This document shows positions 30,148 to 37,907 of a stretch of 38,527 nucleotides of DNA, piece after piece. The position numbers were made by a program, and so were the translations under genes. The notes beneath the pieces are model-generated. The model ran no database searches. It had not been told where the DNA came from and was given only the letters and a program-made list of their open reading frames with translations. Origin of the DNA: an uncultured Idiomarina sp. (lineage in GTDB: Bacteria; Pseudomonadota; Gammaproteobacteria; Enterobacterales; Alteromonadaceae); the NCBI GenBank assembly GCA_946885915.1, contig CAMPHF010000015.1, positions 1 through 38,527 of the forward strand, written 5' to 3'. Numbering within the stretch: the stretch's first letter is position 1; every line of letters begins with the position of its first letter.

Positions 30148-31912
30148 TCGGAATACTTAACCCGCAGAGCAAAACCGATAAGGGTAAACCGAGCTTCCAG
30201 TAATCACCGAAGGCGTAACCACCCGGCCCCATCACTAAAATATTAGATTGATGCCCAATTGGCGTTAAAAACGGCAGTGCCGCACCTATCGCGACCGCCA
30301 TCAGAAAGGGGTCCATGCTAACCCCTAAACTGGTTGCCATGCTAATGCCAATGGGCGCCATAAGCACGGCCGCCGCAGCATTATTCACAATATTGGAAAG
30401 CAGCATGCTCACAATCAGCAACAGCCCAACCCCAACATAAGCAGGTGCGCCATCACTCATGGCAAGTGCAGCATTAGCGAGGGTATCGGCCGCGCCACTG
30501 CGTTCCAGCGCTTGCCCGAGCGGAATAGTCGCGCCAAGTAAGACAATAATCGGCCATTCAATACTTTCATACAGATCGCGCAGCGGCATTACCCCGGTGA
30601 AAATCATGAGCCCAGCTGCGGCACTAAAGGCTACCGGCACGCTAATTAAGCCAAACGCCGAGCACAAAATAGCGCCTAAGAAAATGCCAAGCGGCAACCA
30701 CAGCTTTTTCTCAGAGCCCAAGCGCAAACTACGCTGCGCCAGCGGGAAACAACCAAACCGCTGAAATACATCATTCAGTATTTCCGAGTCCCCCTGTAGC
30801 AACAACACATCACCCGGTTTAAACCGAATATTGGCCAAATTATGGGGTAAGGTTTGGCCCTGCCGCGCAACTGCCAACACATTCACACCAAAACGATGGC
30901 GCAAGCGCAAATCCGCCGCCGAGCGCCCAATTAAGCGCGAATCATGGCCCACAATACCCTCTAACACACTGATGGTATCGGACACCAAAAAGCGCTCATC
31001 AAGCTCTTCGTCCGCATTTAACTCTAACCCGGTGCTATCAATAATTTGTTGAATGGTTTCCGCATCCGCTTCCACAATCAGCACATCTTCCGCTTTAATG
31101 CGTCGATAGCGCTCGGGTGCCGACCAACGCTCTTTGCCGCGCTTTAGCGCCACAATCACAAAGTTCGACTGCGCCTTATTTTCAATCTCAAAAATAGTTT
31201 CACCAATGTAAGGGGAGTTTTCCGGCACATAAAGCTCAGTTAAGTAAGCACTTACATCATAGGGTGAGTCGGATTTCTCGCTGCCACTTTTTTGCGGCAC
31301 CAGCCAGCGTGCCACCAGCCACATAAATACTAAGCCAACCAATGCCGCAGCGAGTCCGGCCGGAGTGAAATCAAAAATCCCGAAAGGTTCACCCATCGCC
31401 TCGCGGCGAATGTCAGAAATAATAATATTCGGTGGTGTACCTATCATGGTAATAGTGCCGCCCAATAACGAACCAAACGCCATTGGCATTAAAATAAGCG
31501 AGGCATTACCACTGCCAGAGCGCGCCAGTTGCAACGCTACCGGGATCATAATAGCCATCGCGCCGGTATTACTAATAAATGCCGATACAAAAGTAGTGAC
31601 CGAGGTTAACGCAATCATTTGAATCAACGGGTTGTCACCAACGCCCTTCATGGCACTGGCCATACTATCGACCACGCCCGAGCGCCACATCGCATGGCTG
31701 ATCACCAATACCGCGGCAACAGTAATGACCGCGGCGTTACCAAAGCCACTAAACACATCATCGCGCGGCACCAAACCTAGTATTGCCGCCACCACCAACG
31801 CTGCCATCGCAACTAAGTCGTAGCGCCACTTATCCCAGACAAACAGCGCTAACGCGGCGCACAATATCACGCCAACGAGAACTTGATTTAAAACACTGCC
31901 TGTCTCAATCAT
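30122..31912 (-). CDS. SLC13-family permease with RCK-C (TrkA-C) domains
   Basis: This 596-residue inner-membrane protein resembles the YfbS-type members of the SLC13/DASS (ArsB/NhaD-like) transporter group. An N-terminal bundle of helices includes [22 protein letters not shown] [13 protein letters not shown] and [17 protein letters not shown]. Two cytosolic RCK-C domains (about 205-375, [18 protein letters not shown] and [15 protein letters not shown]) follow. The second membrane half has [15 protein letters not shown] and [17 protein letters not shown]. The substrate cannot be told; anions such as sulfate or dicarboxylates are typical. I chose the ATG at 31912 preceded by AGG; an ATG at 31963 is possible. 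Confidence 0.85.
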   Translation of the reverse strand: MIETGSVLNQVLVGVILCAALALFVWDKWRYDLVAMAALVVAAILGLVPRDDVFSGFGNAAVITVAAVLVISHAMWRSGVVDSMASAMKGVGDNPLIQMIALTSVTTFVSAFISNTGAMAIMIPVALQLARSGSGNASLILMPMAFGSLLGGTITMIGTPPNIIISDIRREAMGEPFGIFDFTPAGLAAALVGLVFMWLVARWLVPQKSGSEKSDSPYDVSAYLTELYVPENSPYIGETIFEIENKAQSNFVIVALKRGKERWSAPERYRRIKAEDVLIVEADAETIQQIIDSTGLELNADEELDERFLVSDTISVLEGIVGHDSRLIGRSAADLRLRHRFGVNVLAVARQGQTLPHNLANIRFKPGDVLLLQGDSEILNDVFQRFGCFPLAQRSLRLGSEKKLWLPLGIFLGAILCSAFGLISVPVAFSAAAGLMIFTGVMPLRDLYESIEWPIIVLLGATIPLGQALERSGAADTLANAALAMSDGAPAYVGVGLLLIVSMLLSNIVNNAAAAVLMAPIGISMATSLGVSMDPFLMAVAIGAALPFLTPIGHQSNILVMGPGGYAFGDYWKLGLPLSVLLCGLSIPIILWVWPL

Positions 31913-31977
31913 CACACTACCTATAAATACCGCCACCAAGGCGCTGCTTGCGGCCACAGCCATTCAAAGTTGAATTT

Positions 31978-32005
31978 TTGTGAAGCACACGAATGCTGTT
32001 AAACT
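31978..32005 (+). promoter_or_regulatory. Promoter of the S9 peptidase gene
   Basis: TTGTGA (31978-31983) and TAAACT (32000-32005) are 16 bp apart, and TGT directly before the -10 makes it an extended -10. It ends 34 bases before the ATG. Confidence 0.55.
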
Positions 32006-32039
32006 GCCAAGAATCTAATCCAATGTCGAGGAAATATCC

Positions 32040-34082
32040 ATGAATATACCGCTTAGTCGCTGGTTACTAGGATTTAGCTTACTGAGCTTGTCGGCGTTTA
32101 GTGACGCCCGTGAGATGACCTTAATGGAAACCGTGACCACCAAATCGGTCACGAGCATGGCGTTAAGTGCTAAGCAACAGGTCGCATTTTCCCAATATGC
32201 ACCGCGCAACCCTTATGCTGAAGTCGATGGCGGCGCGCACCTGAGCTTGCACCTGCGCGACTTGAACCAAGCCGATGCCGCAGCACGCACCTATTTAGGG
32301 ACCGACAGCAACTTTAGTCAGGTAAGCTTTGATGCGACAGGTGATTATTTGTATTTCCTAAGCAAGCGCGGCGATGACAAAACTCGCGGCTTGTATCGAA
32401 TAGCATTAGCTGGTGGCGAAGCCCAGGCCGTGTTTCATCATCACACCGACATATTGCAATACAGCTTGTCGACCAACGGTGAAAAGTTAGCCTTTATTGC
32501 TCACGAAAAAGCTCCCTCCAGCGCCGACACCCTCAAAAAACATGGTTTTAAAGCCGAAGTCTTTGAAGAGCAACACCAATTCAATCATTTATTCACCGTT
32601 GATTTAAAACTTGCCACACCGACGCCCGCTCAATTAACCACTGACGCACACATCTTGAGCGTGGCTTGGCGCCCGCAACATGAGCAAATACTCGTGCGTG
32701 CTGCCCCTACTCCGTTAATTGATGACAATTACATGGCAAGTAGCTATCAACTACGCGACACAAGTGGCGCTGTGGTACATACCTTCGATAGTGTCGGCAA
32801 GCTAGGCAAAGCAGAGTTCTCGCCGGACGGGCGCTTCCTAGCAGTAATCGGTGCCGCCGACTATAATGACCCCGCCGATGGCCGTTTGTATGTATACGAT
32901 GGCCGCGCAGAATTCAGCAAACGTGAAGTGCTGCCAGATTATCAAGGCCATGTGCAGGATATTAGCTGGCGTGGTAATGAAGAGTTGATCTGGCTTGGCC
33001 ACCGCGGTACCGCCAGCGAAATTCAAGCCATTACCATGCAATGGCTTGAAACCCGAGTGCTACTTGAGCCAGGAGTTGCGATTGCCACTGCCATTGACGC
33101 CACACCGGGGGTTGAGGCCATTGCCGTGCGCGCCAACACCGCAGCACATCCTAATGAATTATTTAAACTTGAGCGGGGCCAACTACAACGCCTGACTGAC
33201 AGTAATCCTTGGTTAGCCGAGGTGACTAAGCCGACGCAGGAAACCATTCGCTACAAGGCACGCGATGGTTTGGAGTTAGAGGGTATTTTGGTTTATCCCA
33301 CCAACTATCAAGCTGGTGAGCGTTATCCACTCATTATGGTGGTTCACGGTGGCCCTGAAGCGCATTATAGCAATGGTTGGTTAGACCGTTACGCGAACCC
33401 AGTTAAATACGCTGCCGCCAACGGCTACGCGTTGTTCTTCCCCAACTATCGCGGCAGTACAGGCCGTGGCGTTGAATTTTCTAAGCTGGGTCAGAATGAT
33501 TACGCAGGCAAGGAATTCGATGATTTAGTAGATGCCAAACAACATTTAGTGGAACTAGGTGTTGTTGACGCCGAGCGCGCTGGTATTACCGGCGGTTCTT
33601 ATGGTGGCTTCGCCTCGGCTTGGGGGGCCACAGCACAAACCGAACATTGGGCCGCCAGTGTGATGTTTGTCGGCATCAGCAACAATTTATCGAAATTCGG
33701 CACCACCGACATTGCCAAGGAAATGCACGCCGTGCACGCTCGCAGCTACCCTTGGGAAAAATGGCAATGGTACTTAGAGCGCAGCCCGATTTTCCATGCG
33801 CCTAAATCACGCACGCCAACGCTAATTCTGCATGGTAAAGAGGATACGCGAGTACATCCGAGCCAATCGATGGAGCTTTACCGGTACCTAAAAACCTTAG
33901 GCGAAACGCCAGTGCGTTTAGTGCTTTATCCGGGTGAAGGGCATGGTAACCGTCGCGCCGCTGCGCAACTTGATTATGCCCAGCGAATGATGCGCTGGAT
34001 GGATAGCTTCTTAGTAGAGGGCGCGACTGCTGCACCGGCTCATGAACTGCCCCATACAGAGGCGATTGAACAGGCTGAGTAA
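32040..34082 (+). CDS. Secreted S9-family (prolyl oligopeptidase-type) serine peptidase
   Basis: This 680-residue peptidase has a signal peptide (MNIPLSRWLLGFSLLSLSAFSDA). An N-terminal beta-propeller includes VSFDATGDYLYFLSKRGDD and ISWRGNEELIWLGHRGT. The C-terminal alpha/beta-hydrolase domain has ERYPLIMVVHGGPEAHYSN. The catalytic serine is Ser520 in GGSYGGFAS, the acid Asp602 in HGKEDTRVHP, and the base His635 in GEGHGN. The order and motifs fit the acylaminoacyl/dipeptidyl peptidase branch of S9, likely degrading oligopeptides in the periplasm. GAGG lies nine bases before the ATG. A strong hairpin follows its stop. Confidence 0.93.
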   Translation: MNIPLSRWLLGFSLLSLSAFSDAREMTLMETVTTKSVTSMALSAKQQVAFSQYAPRNPYAEVDGGAHLSLHLRDLNQADAAARTYLGTDSNFSQVSFDATGDYLYFLSKRGDDKTRGLYRIALAGGEAQAVFHHHTDILQYSLSTNGEKLAFIAHEKAPSSADTLKKHGFKAEVFEEQHQFNHLFTVDLKLATPTPAQLTTDAHILSVAWRPQHEQILVRAAPTPLIDDNYMASSYQLRDTSGAVVHTFDSVGKLGKAEFSPDGRFLAVIGAADYNDPADGRLYVYDGRAEFSKREVLPDYQGHVQDISWRGNEELIWLGHRGTASEIQAITMQWLETRVLLEPGVAIATAIDATPGVEAIAVRANTAAHPNELFKLERGQLQRLTDSNPWLAEVTKPTQETIRYKARDGLELEGILVYPTNYQAGERYPLIMVVHGGPEAHYSNGWLDRYANPVKYAAANGYALFFPNYRGSTGRGVEFSKLGQNDYAGKEFDDLVDAKQHLVELGVVDAERAGITGGSYGGFASAWGATAQTEHWAASVMFVGISNNLSKFGTTDIAKEMHAVHARSYPWEKWQWYLERSPIFHAPKSRTPTLILHGKEDTRVHPSQSMELYRYLKTLGETPVRLVLYPGEGHGNRRAAAQLDYAQRMMRWMDSFLVEGATAAPAHELPHTEAIEQAE

Positions 34083-34090
34083 GTATTAAG

Positions 34091-34113
34091 GGCCCCTAGT
34101 GTTGCTAGGGGCC
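34091..34113 (+). terminator. Hairpin after the S9 peptidase gene
   Basis: GGCCCCTAG and CTAGGGGCC form a perfect 9-bp stem around a five-base loop, 8 bases after the peptidase stop. The following bases (TGTCAAAC) lack a T-tract, so it is either a poor intrinsic terminator or an mRNA 3'-end stabilizer. The accessory island begins just after it. Confidence 0.55.
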
Positions 34114-34147
34114 TGTCAAACTAGGGTATGTTTACAAATGGAGTGGA

Positions 34148-34321
34148 ATGAATATGGGGAGCAGGGTTGAAGGCGCTGAGACAATTCGGAAAGAAAATCT
34201 AATAAATGCCGAAACAGGTGAAGGAAAAAGAGCGATTCATAACGAAATAAATTATAAAACTCAGGATGTTAGCGCTCCAAACTGTAGGGCGAACAGTGAG
34301 GGAGGAGAAATTTGTGGTTAG
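34148..34321 (+). CDS. Hypothetical 57-residue protein, possibly a toxin-tail remnant
   Basis: The reading begins MNMGSRVEGAETIRKENLIN and ends at a TAG overlapping the next gene's GTG by eight bases. GGAG lies four bases before the ATG; a second ATG is two codons in. The product is hydrophilic, with two cysteines near the end and no membrane segment. I do not recognise it. It could be a small independent protein or the 3' remnant of a longer polymorphic-toxin gene followed by its immunity gene. The frame is closed by a TAG at 34106, in the hairpin. Confidence 0.4.
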   Translation: MNMGSRVEGAETIRKENLINAETGEGKRAIHNEINYKTQDVSAPNCRANSEGGEICG

Positions 34322-34754
34322 ATTAATCTTACTGACTTTTTTACTGTATTCATCTACCGTCAAAGCTGAAAATGTTGAAGTGTTTTATAATGGATTTTGG
34401 TCTCATAGCCCTTTTCCAACTACTGTAGAACGTTTGCGTAAGACTTATTCTTTGCATTTTTCAATACATAGGTATTCGATACCCGAAGAGTATTTAGATA
34501 TTCTAGAAGAAGGCTTCCAACTTAGCCAAGATAAATCTCTCGCTGTGGATTATGTCTTCTACTTAATCGAGACTAATGATAGTGGTGAAATAGTTAAAGA
34601 ATTGGCTGGTGGAAATAATATTTTATTTAATTTAACTAATGGCACTTTTAAGGTGTTAAGCGAAGTAGAGAAAAATAAATTAAATAATTATATTAAGGAC
34701 ATAAGCTGCAATAATTCAGAATTCTTACCATACAAAAAACCTAGATTCAACTAA
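34314..34754 (+). CDS. Hypothetical exported protein, C-terminus formed by the IS30 end
   Basis: I chose the GTG at 34314, preceded by GGAGGAG with six bases of spacing. It gives a 146-residue AT-rich product with a likely signal peptide (VVRLILLTFLLYSSTVKA). The mature part starts AENVEVFYNGFWSHSP and contains EEYLDILEEGFQLSQDKSLA and one late cysteine. I do not recognise the family. The last four residues (PRFN) and the TAA lie inside the IS30 terminal repeat, so the original C-terminus was probably replaced. It overlaps the preceding 57-residue frame and could be an immunity protein; this is inference. Confidence 0.55.
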   Translation: MVRLILLTFLLYSSTVKAENVEVFYNGFWSHSPFPTTVERLRKTYSLHFSIHRYSIPEEYLDILEEGFQLSQDKSLAVDYVFYLIETNDSGEIVKELAGGNNILFNLTNGTFKVLSEVEKNKLNNYIKDISCNNSEFLPYKKPRFN

Positions 34755-34768
34755 AAACTGCAACACTC
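34738..34768 (+). repeat. IS30 terminal inverted repeat, transposase 3' side
   Basis: This is the imperfect inverse complement of 35804-35834 (25/31 identical). It contains the TAA that ends the leftward neighbouring gene and lies just past the transposase stop. Confidence 0.8.
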
Positions 34769-35734
34769 GCTCATAGCCTGTTGCAATTGCTCTTTAAAAA
34801 TTATGTCTGGCTGAATAAATCCCAGAGTTTTCCTGGGCCATAAATTCAAGCGTTGTTGATATTTAGCCATCAGCTCGTTAGTTACATTACGCAAATCAGT
34901 ACCTTTTGGTACATATTGACGTAATAAGCCGTTCGCATTTTCGTTTGCGCCGCGCTGATACGAAGCATACGGATCAGCAAAATAAACGTCTGTGTCTAAT
35001 TCTTCTACAATTCGCTCATGGTCTGCGAATTCTAAACCGTTGTCGGCCGTGATGCTGTGAACCAATACCTTAAAAGGCTGAAGCATTGCTATAGTCGCGT
35101 CAGCAACGGCATCTGCGTGTTTACTCGTGACTTTTTTCACAAGATAAAAGCGGCTTTTACGCTCTAAAAGCGTAACGATAGCTCCGGATCCACGCTTGCC
35201 GATGACGGTATCAATTTCCCAGTCGCCATAGCGCTCCCGGTCATCAATAATTGCAGGTCTAACGTGTATCGAGCGACGGCCTAAGATGCGACCACGTTGC
35301 TTATGCAATCGTTTTTAATAGCGTTTTAACCGATGGCGTAGGTGCGTAAATAAACAACCACCGCCATAAAAATCAGCCAGTACAAAATTGTAAATCCACT
35401 CATGACTGACTGGATAACCTATCCGAGTACAGATAGCTGATATCTGCTCCGGACTCCAGTCCATTTTGAGCATAAGCTCTACAGCGTTTCGAGTATTCTC
35501 GCAAACCCTTTTGGGTTTTGGCTTGGAGCGTCATTTTAGCGTGCGCTCTTGAGCTTTTCGAGGGTCATATGACCCACACAAATTGTTGTTACGTCGCAAC
35601 TCTCGATGGACGGTCGAGGGCGCGATATTCAGCTTTCTTGCAATCTCTCGTTGTGAAAATTCTTCTGAGAGCAACGCAGAAATCTGGTATCGTTGTCCCT
35701 CGGTCAGCTGCCGATAACTCATGTTGGAACTCAC
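34751..35734 (-). pseudogene. IS30-family transposase interrupted by two in-frame stop codons
   Basis: The complete transposase can be read in one frame. An N-terminal HTH segment (YRQLTEGQRYQISALLSEEF, SQREIARKLNIAPSTVHREL) is interrupted by a TGA at 35531-35533. The middle part, with MDWSPEQISAICTRIGYPVS and HEWIYNFVLADFYGGG, runs to a TAA near 35312. The DDE part follows with YGDWEIDTVIGKRGSG, SITADNGLEF and NENANGLLRQYVPKGTD, so the catalytic D-D-E residues survive. About 327 codons in total is normal length. There is no frameshift. Start is the GTG at 35734 or the ATG at 35722. Probably inactive unless the stops are read through. Confidence 0.88.
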
Positions 35735-35789
35735 TTTTTTTGGTCGAAAAGTAAGACTACCACATGTGGGTAGCTGACCTCCCTCCGAC

Positions 35790-36080
35790 CTATCCCATTA
35801 CATGAGTGTTGCGGTTATTATCTGAATTCAGGTTTATTAGATTTAATGTGCCCCAAATTACTAATCCGACTATTGGGAGCATAGTTACAAATACTAAAAA
35901 AGCCTTGTAAGAATCAACATCTCTGATCTTGGTCATAAGTTCAAATCCATAAAAATTAACGACCAAAACGCCAAGAAAATAAATAATCAAGCTAGCAATT
36001 ACCAAGCAACTATATGCAATAACAGCTCGTTTCTTATTGGCTTTTTTTGAACTTCCTCCAGAAATACTTACTTTTTTCAT
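35790..36080 (-). CDS. Small two-helix membrane protein, candidate RHS immunity protein
   Basis: The 96-residue protein starts at the ATG at 36080, seven bases after the stop of the orphan RHS tip, with AAGG five bases upstream. A basic N-terminus (MKKVSISGGSSKKANKKR) precedes two transmembrane segments, VIAYSCLVIASLIIYFLGVL and AFLVFVTMLPIVGLVIWGTL. I do not recognise a family. Its position directly after an RHS tip suggests immunity. The final ~14 residues (NLNSDNNRNTHVMG) are encoded inside the IS30 terminal repeat and beyond, so the natural C-terminus appears replaced. Confidence 0.6.
   Translation of the reverse strand: MKKVSISGGSSKKANKKRAVIAYSCLVIASLIIYFLGVLVVNFYGFELMTKIRDVDSYKAFLVFVTMLPIVGLVIWGTLNLINLNSDNNRNTHVMG
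35804..35834 (+). repeat. IS30 terminal inverted repeat, transposase 5' side
   Basis: This is the partner of 34738-34768, matching at 25 of 31 positions. It lies 70 bp upstream of the transposase start and inside the last codons of the small membrane protein gene. Confidence 0.8.
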
Positions 36081-36087
36081 ATTAGCC

Positions 36088-37053
36088 TTAACAGGAATTA
36101 TCTTTGCACTGATTTTGTTGATGCGCAGCCTCAGCAGCACCAACCCCGCCAGATTTCATTAGAGATCCAAAAGTAGCATTTTCATTGCTTATAACTTCGG
36201 AAATTGCACCAATGGCAAATCCTATTAATCCAGCACCAACTTGAATAGCCCACTCACCATTTGGGTCAGTATACTTATAAGGATTATTATTGGCGTATGT
36301 ATATCGGTTAAATGAATGCATACTGTTTGGCACAAACCCAACCGGATCATTCGAGTAAAACCGCCCAATCACTGGATCATAGTATCGTGCCTGCATATAT
36401 ACTAGCTCAAGGTCATCATCCTCGATGTGACCGGTGTAGCCGGGACTATCCAGTTGCGCATTGGGGTCAGCATGTTTGGCGATAAGTTGGCTGCCAAGGT
36501 AATAGTAATCTACAAACCCATGACTGGCACTGTAGGTACTGCGGAGCACCCCGCTCGCATCATAAATGCTGTATTGGGTTTGGCTAGGTCCAACTTTCTT
36601 GGTGCGCCGACCATAGCCATCGTAGGCGAAGCTAAACTCGCCTGATTGCTGCAGCTGATTGTTTTGATTAAAACTAAAGCTTCGCGCACCGTTGTTGAGC
36701 ACGTTGCCGGCGCTGTCGTAGCTAAAACTGCGGTTTACGCTACCCGAAACACTGGTAAGTCGGTTGTTGCTCGCATATTGGTAGTTAAGCTGCTTACCGC
36801 CAAGGGTTTGGCTGGTGATATTGCCAAGCGCATTGTAATTAAAACTACCAGTTCCCCACCAACCACTTACGCCTGTTAGGCGGTCGAGGCTATCGTAGCT
36901 GAAGCTATCGAGGCTAAACTGGCTATCGGTAAGGTCTATTGCAGCGGTTAGATTTTGATTTGCATCATAGCTGTATTGCTGCCCCAGCCGCGTTTGGGTG
37001 TCGGCAACAATTCGGCTTATCGGTAGTTGCTTGGCGTTAGAAGCTCGGGTAAT
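36088..37053 (-). pseudogene. Orphan RHS C-terminal tip (5'-truncated RHS gene)
   Basis: An open frame runs from just after a TGA at 37054-37056 to 36088. Its translation is RHS/YD-repeat sequence: YSYDANQNLTAAIDL, FSYDSLDRLTGVSG, FNYNALGNITSQTL and FSYDSAGNVLNNGA. The RHS-associated core follows (YMQARYYDPVIGRFYSNDPV, SFNRYTYANNNPYKYTDPNG). After the core only about 55 residues remain, glycine- and alanine-rich, ending HQQNQCKDNSC. No ATG, GTG or TTG occurs in frame before the GTG at 36702, so the 5' part is missing. It is a displaced tip of the kind known beside complete RHS genes. Whether the short tail is a toxin is unclear. Confidence 0.85.
36338..36390. repeat. 53-bp perfect direct repeat of the RHS core, copy 1
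   Basis: These 53 bases are identical to 38475-38527 and encode ARYYDPVIGRFYSNDPVG on the minus strand. The second copy is cut by the window edge, so the true repeat may be longer. The following sequence stays similar through YKYTDPNGE. Confidence 0.95.
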
Positions 37054-37238
37054 TCAGGATAGTCAATAAACTTAATAGCGTTAGTTTTCCAAAATCACTT
37101 AATTAATTATCTAATCTTAAAGATGCACTTCTCTCGCCGGCTGAAATGGTAATAATTATAAAAAACACCCCGTCGGGATTGGTTAACCTATTACTCAAGT
37201 TTATAAGTTTTTATTAATAAATCAACAACACCCATAAT
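37054..37238. other. AT-rich gap between the immunity candidate and the orphan RHS tip
   Basis: This 185-bp stretch is AT-rich, with stop codons in the RHS frame (three between 37054 and 37074). I see no gene in it. It marks where the orphan RHS tip was joined downstream of the toxin-immunity pair, and contains a possible terminator for the latter at 37160-37184. Confidence 0.6.
37160..37184 (-). terminator. Weak intrinsic terminator candidate after the 222-residue gene
   Basis: On the minus strand a short GC stem (CCC-GAC-GGG with flanking partial pairing) is followed directly by TGTTTTTT. It lies 55 bases after the stop of the upstream gene. The T-tract is good but the stem is short. Confidence 0.4.
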
Positions 37239-37907
37239 TCATTTAGCTTTACCCATACATCTCAAAGCACTAATACACAAGGTTTTTGTTGATTCCTGCA
37301 GCACTATAGAATACTTTTTTCCTATTAAACAAATAGACTCGTCTCTCCCATTATCCGCAGGAAAATATCTCATCAAGCAAAAGTCAATACCAGTACTTGG
37401 CAAATTTAGAATCGCTCTAATATCAAAAGCGCTAGATGAATATTCTTTAGAAATTATCTTATCACTAATCTCTAAACATTTTTCCTGGTCAGATATAACA
37501 AATAATCCTATAGAACTATGCAAGACATCCACCGGCAATTTTTTCTTATTGTGCTCCCCTAAAAGCACTGAACTAACAAGCCTTGAATTACCTGACCCTA
37601 AGAACACTTCATGACATTCTATTTTGTAATTTTGAAATGCTTTTTTTGAAGCTAATGAAAACTTTTTAAATCTTAGTGGAGTTGATTTTTCAGTACTACT
37701 TGAGGCCCAAAGAAATAATACTTTAAGATTAGAAACATCTAAAAATTCAGCTAAAAGATTGACCGCTTTTTCGTCTGTATCAGGATCAGAGTTATAATCA
37801 TCTTCGGGTCTCAACCTAATCAATCTGATCAACTCGGATTCGTTCAACGCACCACGCATATAAAATTGATAATCATCTGTGTTTGAGTTAACAGTAAATT
37901 CTTTCAT
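37239..37907 (-). CDS. Hypothetical protein, presumed immunity protein for the RHS toxin
   Basis: This is a 222-residue AT-rich cytosolic protein without signal or membrane segments, starting MKEFTVNSNTDDYQFYMRGA. It contains VSNLKVLFLWASSS, VDVLHSSIGLFVISDQ and a C-terminal CLIGKKYSIVLQESTKTLCI. I do not recognise the family. Its ATG overlaps the RHS toxin stop by one base (TAATG), the tight coupling expected of a toxin-immunity pair. Immunity is inferred from position only. Confidence 0.75.
   Translation of the reverse strand: MKEFTVNSNTDDYQFYMRGALNESELIRLIRLRPEDDYNSDPDTDEKAVNLLAEFLDVSNLKVLFLWASSSTEKSTPLRFKKFSLASKKAFQNYKIECHEVFLGSGNSRLVSSVLLGEHNKKKLPVDVLHSSIGLFVISDQEKCLEISDKIISKEYSSSAFDIRAILNLPSTGIDFCLMRYFPADNGRDESICLIGKKYSIVLQESTKTLCISALRCMGKAK

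Larger units (their letters stand above)
34738..35834 (-). mobile_element. IS30-family insertion sequence, about 1.1 kb
   Basis: The element contains an IS30-type transposase reading frame on the minus strand. It is bounded by 31-bp terminal inverted repeats at 34738-34768 and 35804-35834, matching at 25 of 31 positions (GAGTGTTGC at the inner ends, AGGTT at the outer ends). Its length fits the family. The outer ends lie within the reading frames of both flanking genes. I see no clear short target duplication, so the exact outer base is uncertain by one or two positions. Confidence 0.82.

Noticed and set aside
34751..35734. Frameshift in the IS30 transposase
   Set aside because: The three pieces are in the same frame (their starts differ by a multiple of three); the interruptions are stop codons, not indels.
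36427..36879. Plus-strand frames within the RHS region
   Set aside because: They are antisense to YD-repeat coding sequence and have no support of their own.
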